21,054 bases of DNA, from NCBI GenBank assembly GCA_001798265.1, contig MGRR01000102.1, forward strand, positions 81,545 to 102,598, given 5' to 3'. A program made the translations under genes and the position numbers. Below the pieces are notes generated by a model. It was not told the origin of the DNA, did not search any database, and saw nothing but the letters and a program-made list of their open reading frames with translations. Source of the DNA: Deltaproteobacteria bacterium RIFCSPHIGHO2_12_FULL_43_9 (GTDB lineage Bacteria > Bdellovibrionota > O2-12-FULL-43-9). This document shows, piece after piece, positions 13,525-21,054 of the stretch. Every line of letters starts with the position of its first letter. The first letter of the stretch is position 1.

Positions 13525-16134
13525 ATGAAAAAATTATTGTTTGTTCTGATTTTTATCTTATCCTCAGCCGCATCGTACGCCTCTGATGGGGTAACCCTGG
13601 TACTGCGCGGATTTGTTCAGGATGGGCCTGTAAGCCTGAACCCAGTTAAGGATATTAATCTTCTTGAGCATCCAACCTACTTTACCGAACTCCGGGAACT
13701 AAAAGATTTAAAAACAATCCAATTAGGTGAACTTTCCAAAGCAAGGGTAGTGATTGAACTTTGGAAAAGGGATGACAAAAATGGCTCCCAGCTTTTCCTT
13801 GACCACAGAAAATTAAGAGCCAGTATTTTAAACCCGGATAAAAATGTTAAATACACAAGGGTCCTAGACGATCTTTATCCCGAGCTTAGCCTTCTTGATT
13901 TTATAATAACCCCCGATGATCTAAGTTTCACGATCCCATGGTCCTTTCAAAAAACTATCGACAAGAAAAAAAGAAGATTCAACCTATCAAAAGGCATGTA
14001 TCTATTAGTGGCCAGACTCCTGGACGAAGATGAAAAACAACCTGACACCTTAGGGAATGATAACCCCGAGACAATTTTACAGGCCTACGAATACGATTTT
14101 TTTACCAGAAAAGAGGTTGATCAGGATGGGAATGAAAAGATCATTGTTGATGATGACGCGTACTTCCAGCCCACAAGGCGCCTAAGAAACCTCTCCAGAC
14201 TGCTTGACGTAAAACTATGGGATAGTGAACTAGAAGAATCAGAGGATAGAGCGATTAGCCTAAACATTATTTTCCCCACATTGAAACAGTTCCTGACCAC
14301 CCTTCCCCAATTACCTGAACCGGGGAAAATCAGGAGCGATCATAATGACACAAATTACATCACAGATAATGAATTTGTAATCTGGACGGGGATTACGCAG
14401 CATGGTGCTGGATTAAACAGGTTTGTAATCAGAAATGGCGATATACTGATTCGTGCCGGGGAGGATTCACAGATCGCCCTTGGGCTTGTTCCTCCGCCAC
14501 TCGATTTCACGAACGATCCACTTATGGGGGGACTCGACTGGAATGATTTTCCAATTCCTCTTGCCGATTTCATGAAGAAGATCGACCCGGAGGCCGCGGA
14601 TGATGATGGTGGCGATTCATTCGCTGATAAAGTAGATATGTTGTTGAACATAGAAAAGGTGGCAAAAATCTCCGTCGCCCTATATTCAGCGGTTTTACAA
14701 TTCCTGATTCAAAAGGGGGAGAATGTTCCATCGACCGTTGAGGATTCCTTCAGAAGCCTGACTGACAAAGAGATAAGCATGGACGTTGAAATAACAAGGA
14801 AAGAATATTTAGAGCGCCTCGCTACCGGCGAAACTGTTTACGAAGAAGAGGAGGATGGCGAGACATATTATTACGCAAAAGTAAATTATTTTATACCAGA
14901 TGGCGTAATTGGTTTTGAGGATGCCTTCACATACAGGGCGGAACTCATAAAAAATGATTATAGAAAGGCAAAGCCAAACCTAAGAATAGGCTTTATTGAA
15001 AATGATAAATTTTGTTATCAGGGTTTAACCGAAACAGAACAGGGATATCCGACAACATACGATAAAGAAGGAAGGCCGGTCGCCTGGGGCAAGATCCTTC
15101 ATCACAATTGTATGCCAAAATGGAGCATGGATGATCTTCGGCTCCTTATGATTGGAAAAACATTAGTAAGCCCGCCTGACGTTAATCCATTCCACATACC
15201 TGTTAATTTGGAAGAGAAAATTGACCAGGCATTGCGCTATTACCCCGGAACAATATTTTTAACACACGTTGGAATCGCGGTAATTGAATACAATGATAAA
15301 AACGAGAAAGAGCTCTGGGTTTATGACGCCTATCCGAACAGCGATGGTTTCGGCGGTATCAGACGCACCACGTGGGCTGAATTCTTTGGTTCCACACCGC
15401 ATCCCATTACAGAAAAAAAGGTGGTTCACGCAACAGCCGGTGGAGTATTCAGGGCCCCTGGGAGAGATAGCAGCGGAAGGCTTGTTGGTGTTGAGGCGGC
15501 CCGGCAGACACAGAGATATTACAGGATCTGGAAGCACAGGGGAGATGAATCTGTACTTAGCGGAATTAAAAAGGATGTTGAAAACGAGTGGATTGAACGA
15601 TTCATGAAGAGACTGGACAGCGAATGGTTCGATCAAAAACTTGAAGAGCTATCTGAAAGTGATCTTCACCCTGTTACAGACGACCCGTTTGACTACGGAT
15701 TCGACTGGACTACGGAGGAGCTAATAGCATGTTCGGAACTTGCTTACAGAGCCTACGCAAAAATAGGTATCAATATCATTCCAAACCTTACGATGCTCAG
15801 AATGCCACTGGAGGGGATACACAAACTTGGCTGGGAGGTGATCGCAAAGTTCCTGCAGGCTTCACCGCAGTCGATAATGCTAAGTCCGCGGGTAGCTAGG
15901 GTAGCCGACTTCCTCTCTCACCCAACGCCTTCAATCGTATTGTTCAGAGGTAATGAGGTTGAAAAAGCGAAATTTATTGGAGAATTTATCGACTCTCTGA
16001 TAGCAGACCACAGGGAGCATCCGGTTGACATCTCAAAACTCCCAGGCGGAAATCTTGGAAAAGTTGATCTGAATAAATGGACCGTAAATAATCAACCGGT
16101 ATTTTCTCTCTACCCTGTTCCTATCGATCAGTAG
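13525..16134 (+). CDS. Large exported protein of unknown function with C-terminal YiiX-like (permuted papain) domain
   Basis: Not recognised as a known named protein. From ATG 13525 (GGAG 5 nt upstream) it is 869 aa; an upstream in-frame ATG at 13486 would place 13 residues before the signal peptide. The signal peptide KKLLFVLIFILSSAASYA is followed by about 550 residues without a recognised domain. This part is acidic, looks beta-rich, and contains NGDILIRAG near 304-312. The last third has the YiiX/NlpC-P60 permuted order: FLTHVGIAVI (His581), VYDAYPNS (Asp601), TTWAEFFG, RYYRIWKH, then DPFDYGFDW and IACSELAYRAY (Cys736). The same order occurs in the small gene it meets tail to tail (14-bp overlap). 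An envelope amidase or acyl hydrolase is possible; the substrate is unknown. Confidence 0.75.
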   Translation: MKKLLFVLIFILSSAASYASDGVTLVLRGFVQDGPVSLNPVKDINLLEHPTYFTELRELKDLKTIQLGELSKARVVIELWKRDDKNGSQLFLDHRKLRASILNPDKNVKYTRVLDDLYPELSLLDFIITPDDLSFTIPWSFQKTIDKKKRRFNLSKGMYLLVARLLDEDEKQPDTLGNDNPETILQAYEYDFFTRKEVDQDGNEKIIVDDDAYFQPTRRLRNLSRLLDVKLWDSELEESEDRAISLNIIFPTLKQFLTTLPQLPEPGKIRSDHNDTNYITDNEFVIWTGITQHGAGLNRFVIRNGDILIRAGEDSQIALGLVPPPLDFTNDPLMGGLDWNDFPIPLADFMKKIDPEAADDDGGDSFADKVDMLLNIEKVAKISVALYSAVLQFLIQKGENVPSTVEDSFRSLTDKEISMDVEITRKEYLERLATGETVYEEEEDGETYYYAKVNYFIPDGVIGFEDAFTYRAELIKNDYRKAKPNLRIGFIENDKFCYQGLTETEQGYPTTYDKEGRPVAWGKILHHNCMPKWSMDDLRLLMIGKTLVSPPDVNPFHIPVNLEEKIDQALRYYPGTIFLTHVGIAVIEYNDKNEKELWVYDAYPNSDGFGGIRRTTWAEFFGSTPHPITEKKVVHATAGGVFRAPGRDSSGRLVGVEAARQTQRYYRIWKHRGDESVLSGIKKDVENEWIERFMKRLDSEWFDQKLEELSESDLHPVTDDPFDYGFDWTTEELIACSELAYRAYAKIGINIIPNLTMLRMPLEGIHKLGWEVIAKFLQASPQSIMLSPRVARVADFLSHPTPSIVLFRGNEVEKAKFIGEFIDSLIADHREHPVDISKLPGGNLGKVDLNKWTVNNQPVFSLYPVPIDQ

Positions 16135-16768
16135 TGGGATAGCCGGAGTAGACGACATCGAATTTATCGGTCATCAAAAGCCCCGCGGGGGAGATAACGT
16201 CCCTCTCCCATGGAATATGCCCCTGAAAATGCTCTTTCCAATAGGCTTCGGCAATCTTTTTATCGAAGTCAGAGATCTTCTGCATTTTTCCGGCGTGAAT
16301 TCCGGCCCCCTTATCGTAAGCCTTGTAGACCAGTTCGGAGCAGTATATTTTATCCTCACTCTCTTCAAAGTGATAATCGTATTCCTTGCCAACATAGGAA
16401 TTTGCCACCTTAATTACCGCATCAATAACCTTCCCATTCCGATATTCCGGTTTTAAACGAAGCTGAATATATTTCCCACCATCCCGCGCAAGAAACTCAA
16501 GCAAAGGTGTTCTCTTTGTCACGGGCGTCCATGCTTCCACCACCTCTCCACCCGACGCGTTTGATCTTAATATAAAACTAAACAGACTCTTTTTGGGTGG
16601 AATAACAACTATTGCCGCGTGGTCAATCGGGCTTTTGGTTGATGCCCGAATCGAATCACAATAGACACCACACCTGGCGCTCTGTAACAGGACATCCCCG
16701 GTTTCAAACGCGGCAAAACATATATTTACAAACAGGAAAGAGAGAAGAAAAGCAAGGCAGCGAATCAT
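16121..16768 (-). CDS. YiiX/YebB-like permuted papain-family exported protein
   Basis: A 215-aa member of the permuted NlpC/P60 (YiiX-like) hydrolase group. A signal peptide of about 18-19 residues ends near ICFA. Then come ETGDVLLQSA, the catalytic His in SPIDHAAIVVI (His50), VVEAWTPV (Glu78), RTPLLEFLA, and KEYDYHFEESEDKIYCSELVYKAY with catalytic Cys143. A GGGGG sits 4 nt before ATG. It follows the DUF218 gene by 24 bp on the same strand, suggesting one transcript, and overlaps the large YiiX-domain gene by 14 bp at the stops. Members are thought to act on amide or ester bonds in the envelope; the actual substrate is unproven. Confidence 0.85.
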   Translation of the reverse strand: MIRCLAFLLSFLFVNICFAAFETGDVLLQSARCGVYCDSIRASTKSPIDHAAIVVIPPKKSLFSFILRSNASGGEVVEAWTPVTKRTPLLEFLARDGGKYIQLRLKPEYRNGKVIDAVIKVANSYVGKEYDYHFEESEDKIYCSELVYKAYDKGAGIHAGKMQKISDFDKKIAEAYWKEHFQGHIPWERDVISPAGLLMTDKFDVVYSGYPTTDR

Positions 16769-16792
16769 AAAACCCCCGTAAATAATTAAATG

Positions 16793-17365
16793 TTATAGAA
16801 AAAACCGATACCCAAGATACTTAAAAAACTCACCAACCAGAAGCTTTATGCTCCTAATATCCCTCCACCAGTCGTTTGGATCATAGTTACCACTCTTCAC
16901 CGGATGCACATAGATTGCAACAGATGGGAGCCACTTCTTAAACATCAGTTCAGCCCTTGGGATATGATATGTCGAGGTGACAAGAAGTATGGACTGCGGA
17001 GTCGGCCTAATCTTCCGAAGGATCAGTTTTGTCTGAAAAGCATTTTCCCGGGTATTTTTCGCGGTAGGATCAACCAATACCCTCCCCTCCATCCTTAATC
17101 TTTTAACATCATATCCCGGCGCATTCAGATAAAACTGACCGGCCGCCTCCACCCCTGTTACAAAAAGGAGGGGAGCAACTCCCCCTTCCAAAAGCCTCAT
17201 CCCTTCATTAATCCTGCCAGTGGCACCGGTCAGGACTACGATTAAATCTACCCTCTCCGGATCACCACGCCCAGAGCTCAGCCTTATATTTCTGGCATAT
17301 AAAAGTAAGCCGGCTATAACCGAAATAAAAAGGAGCAGCAAAATTAGAAGAAGAAGCCTCTTCAT
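16793..17365 (-). CDS. DUF218 (YdcF/SanA/ElyC-like) membrane protein
   Basis: A 190-aa protein with an N-terminal membrane anchor (KRLLLLILLLLFISVIAGLL) and a DUF218 domain. Seen: DLIVVLTGATGRINEGMRLL, APLLFVTG, DPTAKNTRENA and SILLVTSTYHIPRAEL, which are the conserved blocks of the fold. Relatives SanA and ElyC affect envelope integrity and peptidoglycan or lipid-carrier metabolism in enterobacteria. The ATG at 17365 puts the anchor right at the N-terminus; a TTG at 17383 adds six residues. Probably co-transcribed with the small YiiX-like gene downstream. Confidence 0.85.
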   Translation of the reverse strand: MKRLLLLILLLLFISVIAGLLLYARNIRLSSGRGDPERVDLIVVLTGATGRINEGMRLLEGGVAPLLFVTGVEAAGQFYLNAPGYDVKRLRMEGRVLVDPTAKNTRENAFQTKLILRKIRPTPQSILLVTSTYHIPRAELMFKKWLPSVAIYVHPVKSGNYDPNDWWRDIRSIKLLVGEFFKYLGYRFFL

Positions 17366-17412
17366 GAAACCCAAAAATACCAAATGCCGTCTTTATAATG
17401 CAAGGGGAATAG

Positions 17413-17442
17413 TTGCAAAAATTGATCTTGTAATGATATGTT
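17413..17442 (+). promoter_or_regulatory. Possible rpmB promoter
   Basis: TTGCAA (17413-17418) and TATGTT (17437-17442) are 18 bp apart, giving a leader of about 25-30 nt. A perfect TATAAT at 17394-17399 without a good -35 is an alternative that would give a longer leader. Either is tentative. Confidence 0.3.
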
Positions 17443-17477
17443 GCAGTGCCTAAAGAGAGAATTGTGGAGCGTAAACA

Positions 17478-17669
17478 ATGTCATACCAATGTGCTGCATG
17501 TGGAAAAGGGGCCCAGACCGGCAATGTCGTCAGTCACTCAAATATAAAATCTAAAACCAGGTTCATGCCGAATCTACATAATATGAAGGTACGTATTGAT
17601 GGTGTAGTACGCAGGCGAAGAATCTGCACAAGCTGCATAAGAAGCAACGCCGTTGAAAAGGTCAAATAA
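17478..17669 (+). CDS. rpmB: 50S ribosomal protein L28
   Basis: Large-subunit ribosomal protein of 63 aa. Seen: GKGAQTGNVVSHSNIKSKTR, RFMPNLHNMKVRIDG and VRRRRICTSC, the standard L28 pattern. Four cysteines in two CxxC pairs (5/8 and 50/53) indicate the zinc-binding form of L28. GGAG lies 8 nt before the ATG. It is transcribed alone, towards ridA, with two repeats between the converging genes. Confidence 0.95.
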   Translation: MSYQCAACGKGAQTGNVVSHSNIKSKTRFMPNLHNMKVRIDGVVRRRRICTSCIRSNAVEKVK

Positions 17670-17670
17670 T

Positions 17671-17719
17671 GTCATTCCTGTACCCCGTTTTCACGGAGTA
17701 CAGGCTCCAGCGGGAATCC
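17671..17719. repeat. Hairpin repeat directly after rpmB
   Basis: Stem CCTGTAC (17677-17683) with GTACAGG (17698-17704), extended by CCG/CGG around a 6-nt loop, lies inside outer GTCATTCC and GGAATCC ends. It begins one base after the rpmB stop. It may help terminate rpmB and ridA transcripts, though no T-run follows. Confidence 0.6.
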
Positions 17720-17724
17720 CCTCC

Positions 17725-17794
17725 GTCATTCCGAGGAGCCGAAGGCGACGAAGGAATCTCACCGAGGAGATTGCTTCGCTCCGCTCGCAATGAC
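17725..17794. repeat. Palindromic intergenic repeat between rpmB and ridA
   Basis: GTCATTCCGAGGAG and AAGGAATCTC on the left, with an inverted end TTCGCTCCGCTCGCAATGAC on the right; the outer GTCATT/AATGAC arms pair. It is closely similar to the repeat at 11891-12026 and to the mscS-like gene's last codons. Confidence 0.65.
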
Positions 17795-17800
17795 GCAATG

Positions 17801-18181
17801 TCATTTTACAGCAATCAAATCAATCTCAACCTTAACATCCTTTGGGAGTCTGGCCACCTGAACAGTCGCTCTTGCCGGCGGGTTTATTTTAAAATATTTT
17901 CCGTAAACTTCGTTCATAGCGGTAAATTCATTCATATCCGAGAGATAGACAGTCGTTTTCACAACATTATCGAAACTTAAACCATCAGCAGATAAAACAG
18001 CCTGAAGATTTTTTAACACCTGTTCAGTCTGGGCAACTATATCTCCAGATACTACAGAGCCGGTTGTAGGATTGATCGGAATCTGCCCAGATAAAAATAC
18101 TAAATTACCCGTGGCAATTCCTTGAGAATATGGCCCAATTGCTGCGGGCGCTTTATCTGTTTTTATTATTTTTTTACTCAT
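17801..18181 (-). CDS. ridA: RidA family enamine/imine deaminase
   Basis: Hydrolyses reactive 2-aminoacrylate and related imines made by PLP enzymes, protecting other enzymes. It has 126 aa. Family residues: Tyr18 in AIGPYSQG, the FLSGQIPINPTTG segment, KTTVYLSDMNEF, the key Arg104 in ARATVQVARLP, and Glu119 in VEIDLIAV. The start has GGAGG 6 nt upstream (18188-18192). It lies downstream of the spoT gene on the same strand, but a strong hairpin and a 125-bp repeat separate them, so it may have its own transcription. Confidence 0.95.
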   Translation of the reverse strand: MSKKIIKTDKAPAAIGPYSQGIATGNLVFLSGQIPINPTTGSVVSGDIVAQTEQVLKNLQAVLSADGLSFDNVVKTTVYLSDMNEFTAMNEVYGKYFKINPPARATVQVARLPKDVKVEIDLIAVK

Positions 18182-18196
18182 ACGGTGCCTCCGTGA

Positions 18197-18321
18197 AATG
18201 GTTGTTCAAAAATGAGCAATTTTTAGGAACGACGACTAAGAAAACCGGACTGTACTTCAGATGTACACGAGGATTTTCGAAGGAGGAGTGACACAGAAAT
18301 TGCCATTTTTCAACAACCATT
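18197..18321. repeat. 125-bp long-hairpin element upstream of ridA
   Basis: Nearly perfect inverted ends of about 25 bp: AATGGTTGTT, then AAAAATG, then GCAATTT on the left all pair with the right end, with one mismatch and one bulge. Inside, a smaller TGTAC/GTACA hairpin and GAAAAC/GATTTTC arms allow the whole unit to fold. It ends 4 bp from the ridA Shine-Dalgarno site. No protein-coding capacity. It looks like a MITE or REP-type dispersed element. A structured leader RNA is the other option. Confidence 0.65.
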
Positions 18322-18326
18322 AAAGC

Positions 18327-18352
18327 AATGAGCCCACTTTCGTGGGCTCATT
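18327..18352 (-). terminator. Perfect 11-bp hairpin, probable terminator of the gmk-spoT transcript
   Basis: AATGAGCCCAC and GTGGGCTCATT form a perfect 11-bp stem with a 4-nt loop, 140 bp past the spoT stop. In the minus direction it is followed by GCTTTAA, only a weak T-run, and in the plus direction by CCTGTGTGTTTT. A bidirectional or Rho-assisted terminator is plausible. The rest of the gap (18353-18491) shows nothing recognisable. Confidence 0.55.
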
Positions 18353-18491
18353 ACCTGTGTGTTTTAGGTGTTCTTCCATGAAAAGGAAAAACCTCGATTT
18401 GGAAGCTACTTAACATGTAAATATTAGTCAAGTAAATTTTTCATACTTCATACAACAAAAGTGAACGTTTCGCTACACTCGAACCAAAAAA

Positions 18492-20633
18492 CTATAACCT
18501 CTCGACAGAGATAACACCTTCAACACCTTCCATTTCCTTAATTAATTCCTGCAGCTGTGGAAGATTTGTTACCGATACCTCAAAAATATTGATCGCCTTT
18601 TTATCCTTCGTGGTCCTTATCTGAGCCTTAACTATATTAATGCCGTGAGAGCCAAAGACCTCACTCATCTTTACCAATATACCGGGGATGTCTATGCTCA
18701 GAACCCTGACCTTCACATTTCTTTCGGTTTTAACCCCCTCGGCCTCCCATTCTATCTCAACCCTTCGCTCTTCATCATGTGATAAAAGCCTGGAGCAGTC
18801 AGCCCTGTGAACCGAAACGCCCCTCCCCCTTGTAATAAACCCGGAAATTGGATCCCCGGGTACAGGAACACAGCACTTCGCGAATCTGACTAATACATCC
18901 CCCACCCCCTTGATCTTGATCGCTTTTGAGGTAAATACCCTGGTTTCACCTCTCACGGATTCCGCTGATTTATCTAATGGTTGCCCTGATTTTTCCGGCA
19001 ATGGAGGAAAGAGCTTTCTTATAACCTGTTTCGGCGGAATAAAACCGTACCCTACAGCCATTACCAGACCATCGATATCCTGATAGTTCATCTCCTTGGC
19101 GACCTTTTCCAGCTCACCCTGCTTTTGCAACTTTTGAAAGGTCGTCCCCTTTTTGCGAAATTCCTTCTCAAGCAGCTCAATGCCCAGTTCAATACTTCTT
19201 ACTCTCTCAATCTGCTTTATATACTGCCGTATTTTGGATTTTGCCCTCGATGTCTGGACAATATTCAGCCAGTCTTTTTTAGGTTGCTGGGTTTGCGATG
19301 TTAATATCTCAATTGTGTCACCACTTTTTAAATTGTATTTTAATGGAACAATCCTTCCATTAACCTTAGCTCCGACACATCTATTACCAACATCGGTATG
19401 AACATTGTAGGCAAAGTCGAGCGGGGTTGCTCCTGGGGGCAATTCCACCACATCACCCCTTGGGGTAAAGACATAAACATCACCAGCTGATAAATCTACC
19501 TTAACTACATCCAGAAACTCTGTAGAATCCCTGAGTTCTTTATGAAATTCGACAAGCGATCTGAGCCAGCGAAACTTATTGAGTTCACTCGGCGCCATGT
19601 GCCCCTCTTTATAAATCCAGTGGGCCGCGACCCCTCTTTCTGCAATGTCATGCATCTCCTTTGTTCTGATCTGAATCTCTATCCGTTCAGCATCTGGTCC
19701 TATTACGGTTGTATGCAGGGACTGGTATCCGTTAGCCTTTGGCATGGCAATATAGTCTTTGAATCTTCCGGGAATTGGCTTCCAGATGCTATGGATCAGA
19801 CCCAAAACCTCGTAACATTCGGCGATACTACCAACGACGATGCGGTATGCGACGATATCGTAAATCTGTTCATACTCTAAATTCCTGCTCTCCATTTTTT
19901 TGTAGATGGAGTAGAAATTTTTCGGTCTGCCCGACACCTCTGCTTTCAGACCATGTTTTGACACCTCCTGGCGGAGTATCTGGCTCACCTTATTGATGTA
20001 TGTCTCTCTTTCGGCGCGCCGCTTCGCAACCTTTTCCACCAGTTTTTCATAGATCTCAGGTTTGACATATCTCAAAGAGAGATCCTCCAACTCACTTCTA
20101 ATCCACGCGATACCAAGCCTGTTTGCCAAAGGGGCATAAATATCGAGGGTCTCCTGTGCAATTCTCACCTGTTTATTCGAGGGCAGGTATTGAAGGGTTC
20201 TCATATTATGCATCCGATCCGCGAGTTTGATAATTATCACGCGCAAATCCTTTGCCATTGCCAATAGCATCTTCCTGAAATTCTCAGCCTGTTTCTCCTG
20301 GGTGGTCCGAAAACGGATCTTTCCGATCTTTGTCACGCCATCAACAAGATTTGCTACATCCTCCCCGAACTCCTTTTTAATAACCTCCAGAGCCACGCCG
20401 GTATCCTCAACGGTATCGTGCAGGAGGGCGGTCACAATCGTTGAAACATCCATTTTTAATTCAGTTAGAATAATTGCCACCTCTACGGGATGCTGAAGAT
20501 AGGGCTCCCCGGATTTCCTCACCTGCTTTTCATGTTGTTTTTCGGCGAATTCGTATCCTTTTTTTATTAGATCGGTATTGGCTGATGGATAATAACTGTT
20601 AACTCTATGAATTATATCATCGAGGGTTGGCAT
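18492..20633 (-). CDS. spoT: Bifunctional (p)ppGpp synthetase/hydrolase (RelA/SpoT family)
   Basis: Long RSH protein (713 aa) that makes and degrades the stringent-response alarmone. Domains in order: HD hydrolase (about 20-190) with His48 in LQHPVEVA, His72-Asp73 in LLHDTVEDT and LADRMHNMRTL; synthetase (about 235-360) with GRPKNFYSIYKKM and RFKDYIAMPKANGYQSLHT; TGS (about 385-446) with VYVFTPRGDVVELPPG; a zinc-finger/RIS region with FAKCCVPVPGD; and a C-terminal ACT domain. The RFKD motif and intact HD residues mark a bifunctional, Rel-type enzyme. It starts 6 bp after the gmk stop, so the two form one operon. The symbol could equally be rel or relA. Confidence 0.95.
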   Translation of the reverse strand: MPTLDDIIHRVNSYYPSANTDLIKKGYEFAEKQHEKQVRKSGEPYLQHPVEVAIILTELKMDVSTIVTALLHDTVEDTGVALEVIKKEFGEDVANLVDGVTKIGKIRFRTTQEKQAENFRKMLLAMAKDLRVIIIKLADRMHNMRTLQYLPSNKQVRIAQETLDIYAPLANRLGIAWIRSELEDLSLRYVKPEIYEKLVEKVAKRRAERETYINKVSQILRQEVSKHGLKAEVSGRPKNFYSIYKKMESRNLEYEQIYDIVAYRIVVGSIAECYEVLGLIHSIWKPIPGRFKDYIAMPKANGYQSLHTTVIGPDAERIEIQIRTKEMHDIAERGVAAHWIYKEGHMAPSELNKFRWLRSLVEFHKELRDSTEFLDVVKVDLSAGDVYVFTPRGDVVELPPGATPLDFAYNVHTDVGNRCVGAKVNGRIVPLKYNLKSGDTIEILTSQTQQPKKDWLNIVQTSRAKSKIRQYIKQIERVRSIELGIELLEKEFRKKGTTFQKLQKQGELEKVAKEMNYQDIDGLVMAVGYGFIPPKQVIRKLFPPLPEKSGQPLDKSAESVRGETRVFTSKAIKIKGVGDVLVRFAKCCVPVPGDPISGFITRGRGVSVHRADCSRLLSHDEERRVEIEWEAEGVKTERNVKVRVLSIDIPGILVKMSEVFGSHGINIVKAQIRTTKDKKAINIFEVSVTNLPQLQELIKEMEGVEGVISVERL

Positions 20634-20639
20634 ATTTTT

Positions 20640-21054
20640 CTATCTTCGCTTGTTAATTATATCAATCGTCTCTTTAATAGCCTCTTCTAAATTTTTGTTT
20701 ACAACAATATATTCGTAAAAATCCTTCGACTCCAATTCCTTCTTCGCGTTCTCCAGCCTCTTTTTAATCGATTCCTCTGTTTCGCTATTTCTCCCCCTGA
20801 GTCTGGCTTCCAGTTCCTTCAGGCTGGGAGGCGCTACGAATATCGTAATTGAATCCGGATATAACCTTTTTAAATTCATCGCTCCCTGAACATCGATTTC
20901 CAGAAGCACATCGTTTCCTTCATCCTGTATCCCCTTTATAAACTCCTTCGAGGTTGCGTACCAAGATCCATGAACCTGTGCGGATTCAGCAAATTTTCCA
21001 TCCTCCCTCATCCTGTTAAATGTTTTTTCGTCCACGAAAAAATAATCAGAACCA
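20640..21054 (-). CDS. gmk: Guanylate kinase, C-terminal part, partial
   Basis: Phosphorylates GMP to GDP, linking purine supply to the GTP pool used by the (p)ppGpp enzyme downstream. The visible 137 residues read in frame from the window edge: GSDYFFV, the GMP-binding segment with HGSWYATSKEFI, DVLLEIDVQGAMNLK, FVAPPSLKELEARLRGR and the lid-like EESIKKRLENAKKEL. The N-terminal P-loop third lies beyond position 21054. A GTG at 21035 is internal and not the real start. Many relatives carry rpoZ between gmk and spoT; here the gap is 6 bp and rpoZ is absent. Confidence 0.95.
   Translation of the reverse strand, partial: GSDYFFVDEKTFNRMREDGKFAESAQVHGSWYATSKEFIKGIQDEGNDVLLEIDVQGAMNLKRLYPDSITIFVAPPSLKELEARLRGRNSETEESIKKRLENAKKELESKDFYEYIVVNKNLEEAIKETIDIINKRR

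Noticed and set aside
17669..17980. Open plus-strand frame after rpmB
   Set aside because: It reads through two repeats and then antisense to ridA; no family resemblance.
18361..18491. Hidden small gene or RNA between the hairpin and spoT
   Set aside because: No frame with a ribosome site, no tRNA-like cloverleaf and no strong stem was seen.

Overview
The window is bacterial chromosome with moderate-to-low GC content by eye and dense gene packing. Most of it is housekeeping: de novo purine synthesis, argS, rpmB, ridA, a RelA/SpoT enzyme and gmk. Several exported proteins with signal peptides and an MscS-type channel point to a Gram-negative cell. The purB-C-S-Q-L-F order, the gmk-spoT-ridA neighbourhood with rpmB beside it, and GC-rich palindromic repeats between genes fit a deltaproteobacterial or Nitrospirota-like lineage. 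That placement is inference; no rRNA or other strong phylogenetic marker is present.

Region 1 (1-5951, minus strand) is a tight operon read right to left: purB, purC, purS, purQ, purL, purF (cut by the window edge). It is read from a good sigma70-type promoter at 5993-6021. PurS, PurQ and the small-type PurL form the three-part FGAM synthase. Region 2 (5952-8534) is an accessory island: a VapBC toxin-antitoxin pair, a composite hairpin repeat (copy A), an AAA_14/DUF4143 ATPase with a palindrome-rich promoter, and a second repeat (copy B) in the same orientation. Region 3 (8535-11882, plus strand) resumes purine synthesis with purM and purN, followed by argS. The island therefore lies between two divergent halves of one pathway cluster.

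Region 4 (11883-17383) is an envelope-type block: a palindromic repeat, an MscS-like channel with a long coiled coil, a large exported protein of unknown function (869 aa) with a C-terminal YiiX-like permuted-papain domain, a second small exported YiiX-family protein overlapping it tail to tail, and a DUF218 (YdcF/SanA-like) membrane protein. Region 5 (17384-21054) has rpmB on the plus strand, two tandem repeats, ridA, a 125-bp hairpin element, a strong terminator-like hairpin, a bifunctional (p)ppGpp synthetase/hydrolase, and the 3' part of gmk cut by the window edge.

The points most worth attention are: the pair of YiiX-type domains in convergent overlapping genes, including the uncharacterised 869-aa protein; the repeat-bracketed ATPase with stacked palindromes over its promoter and ribosome site; the 125-bp hairpin directly before the ridA ribosome site; the MscS tail that looks derived from a repeat; and the purB/purC overlap, which a one-base change in an A5 run would remove. 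No single, clearly new multi-gene system can be proved from the sequence alone.
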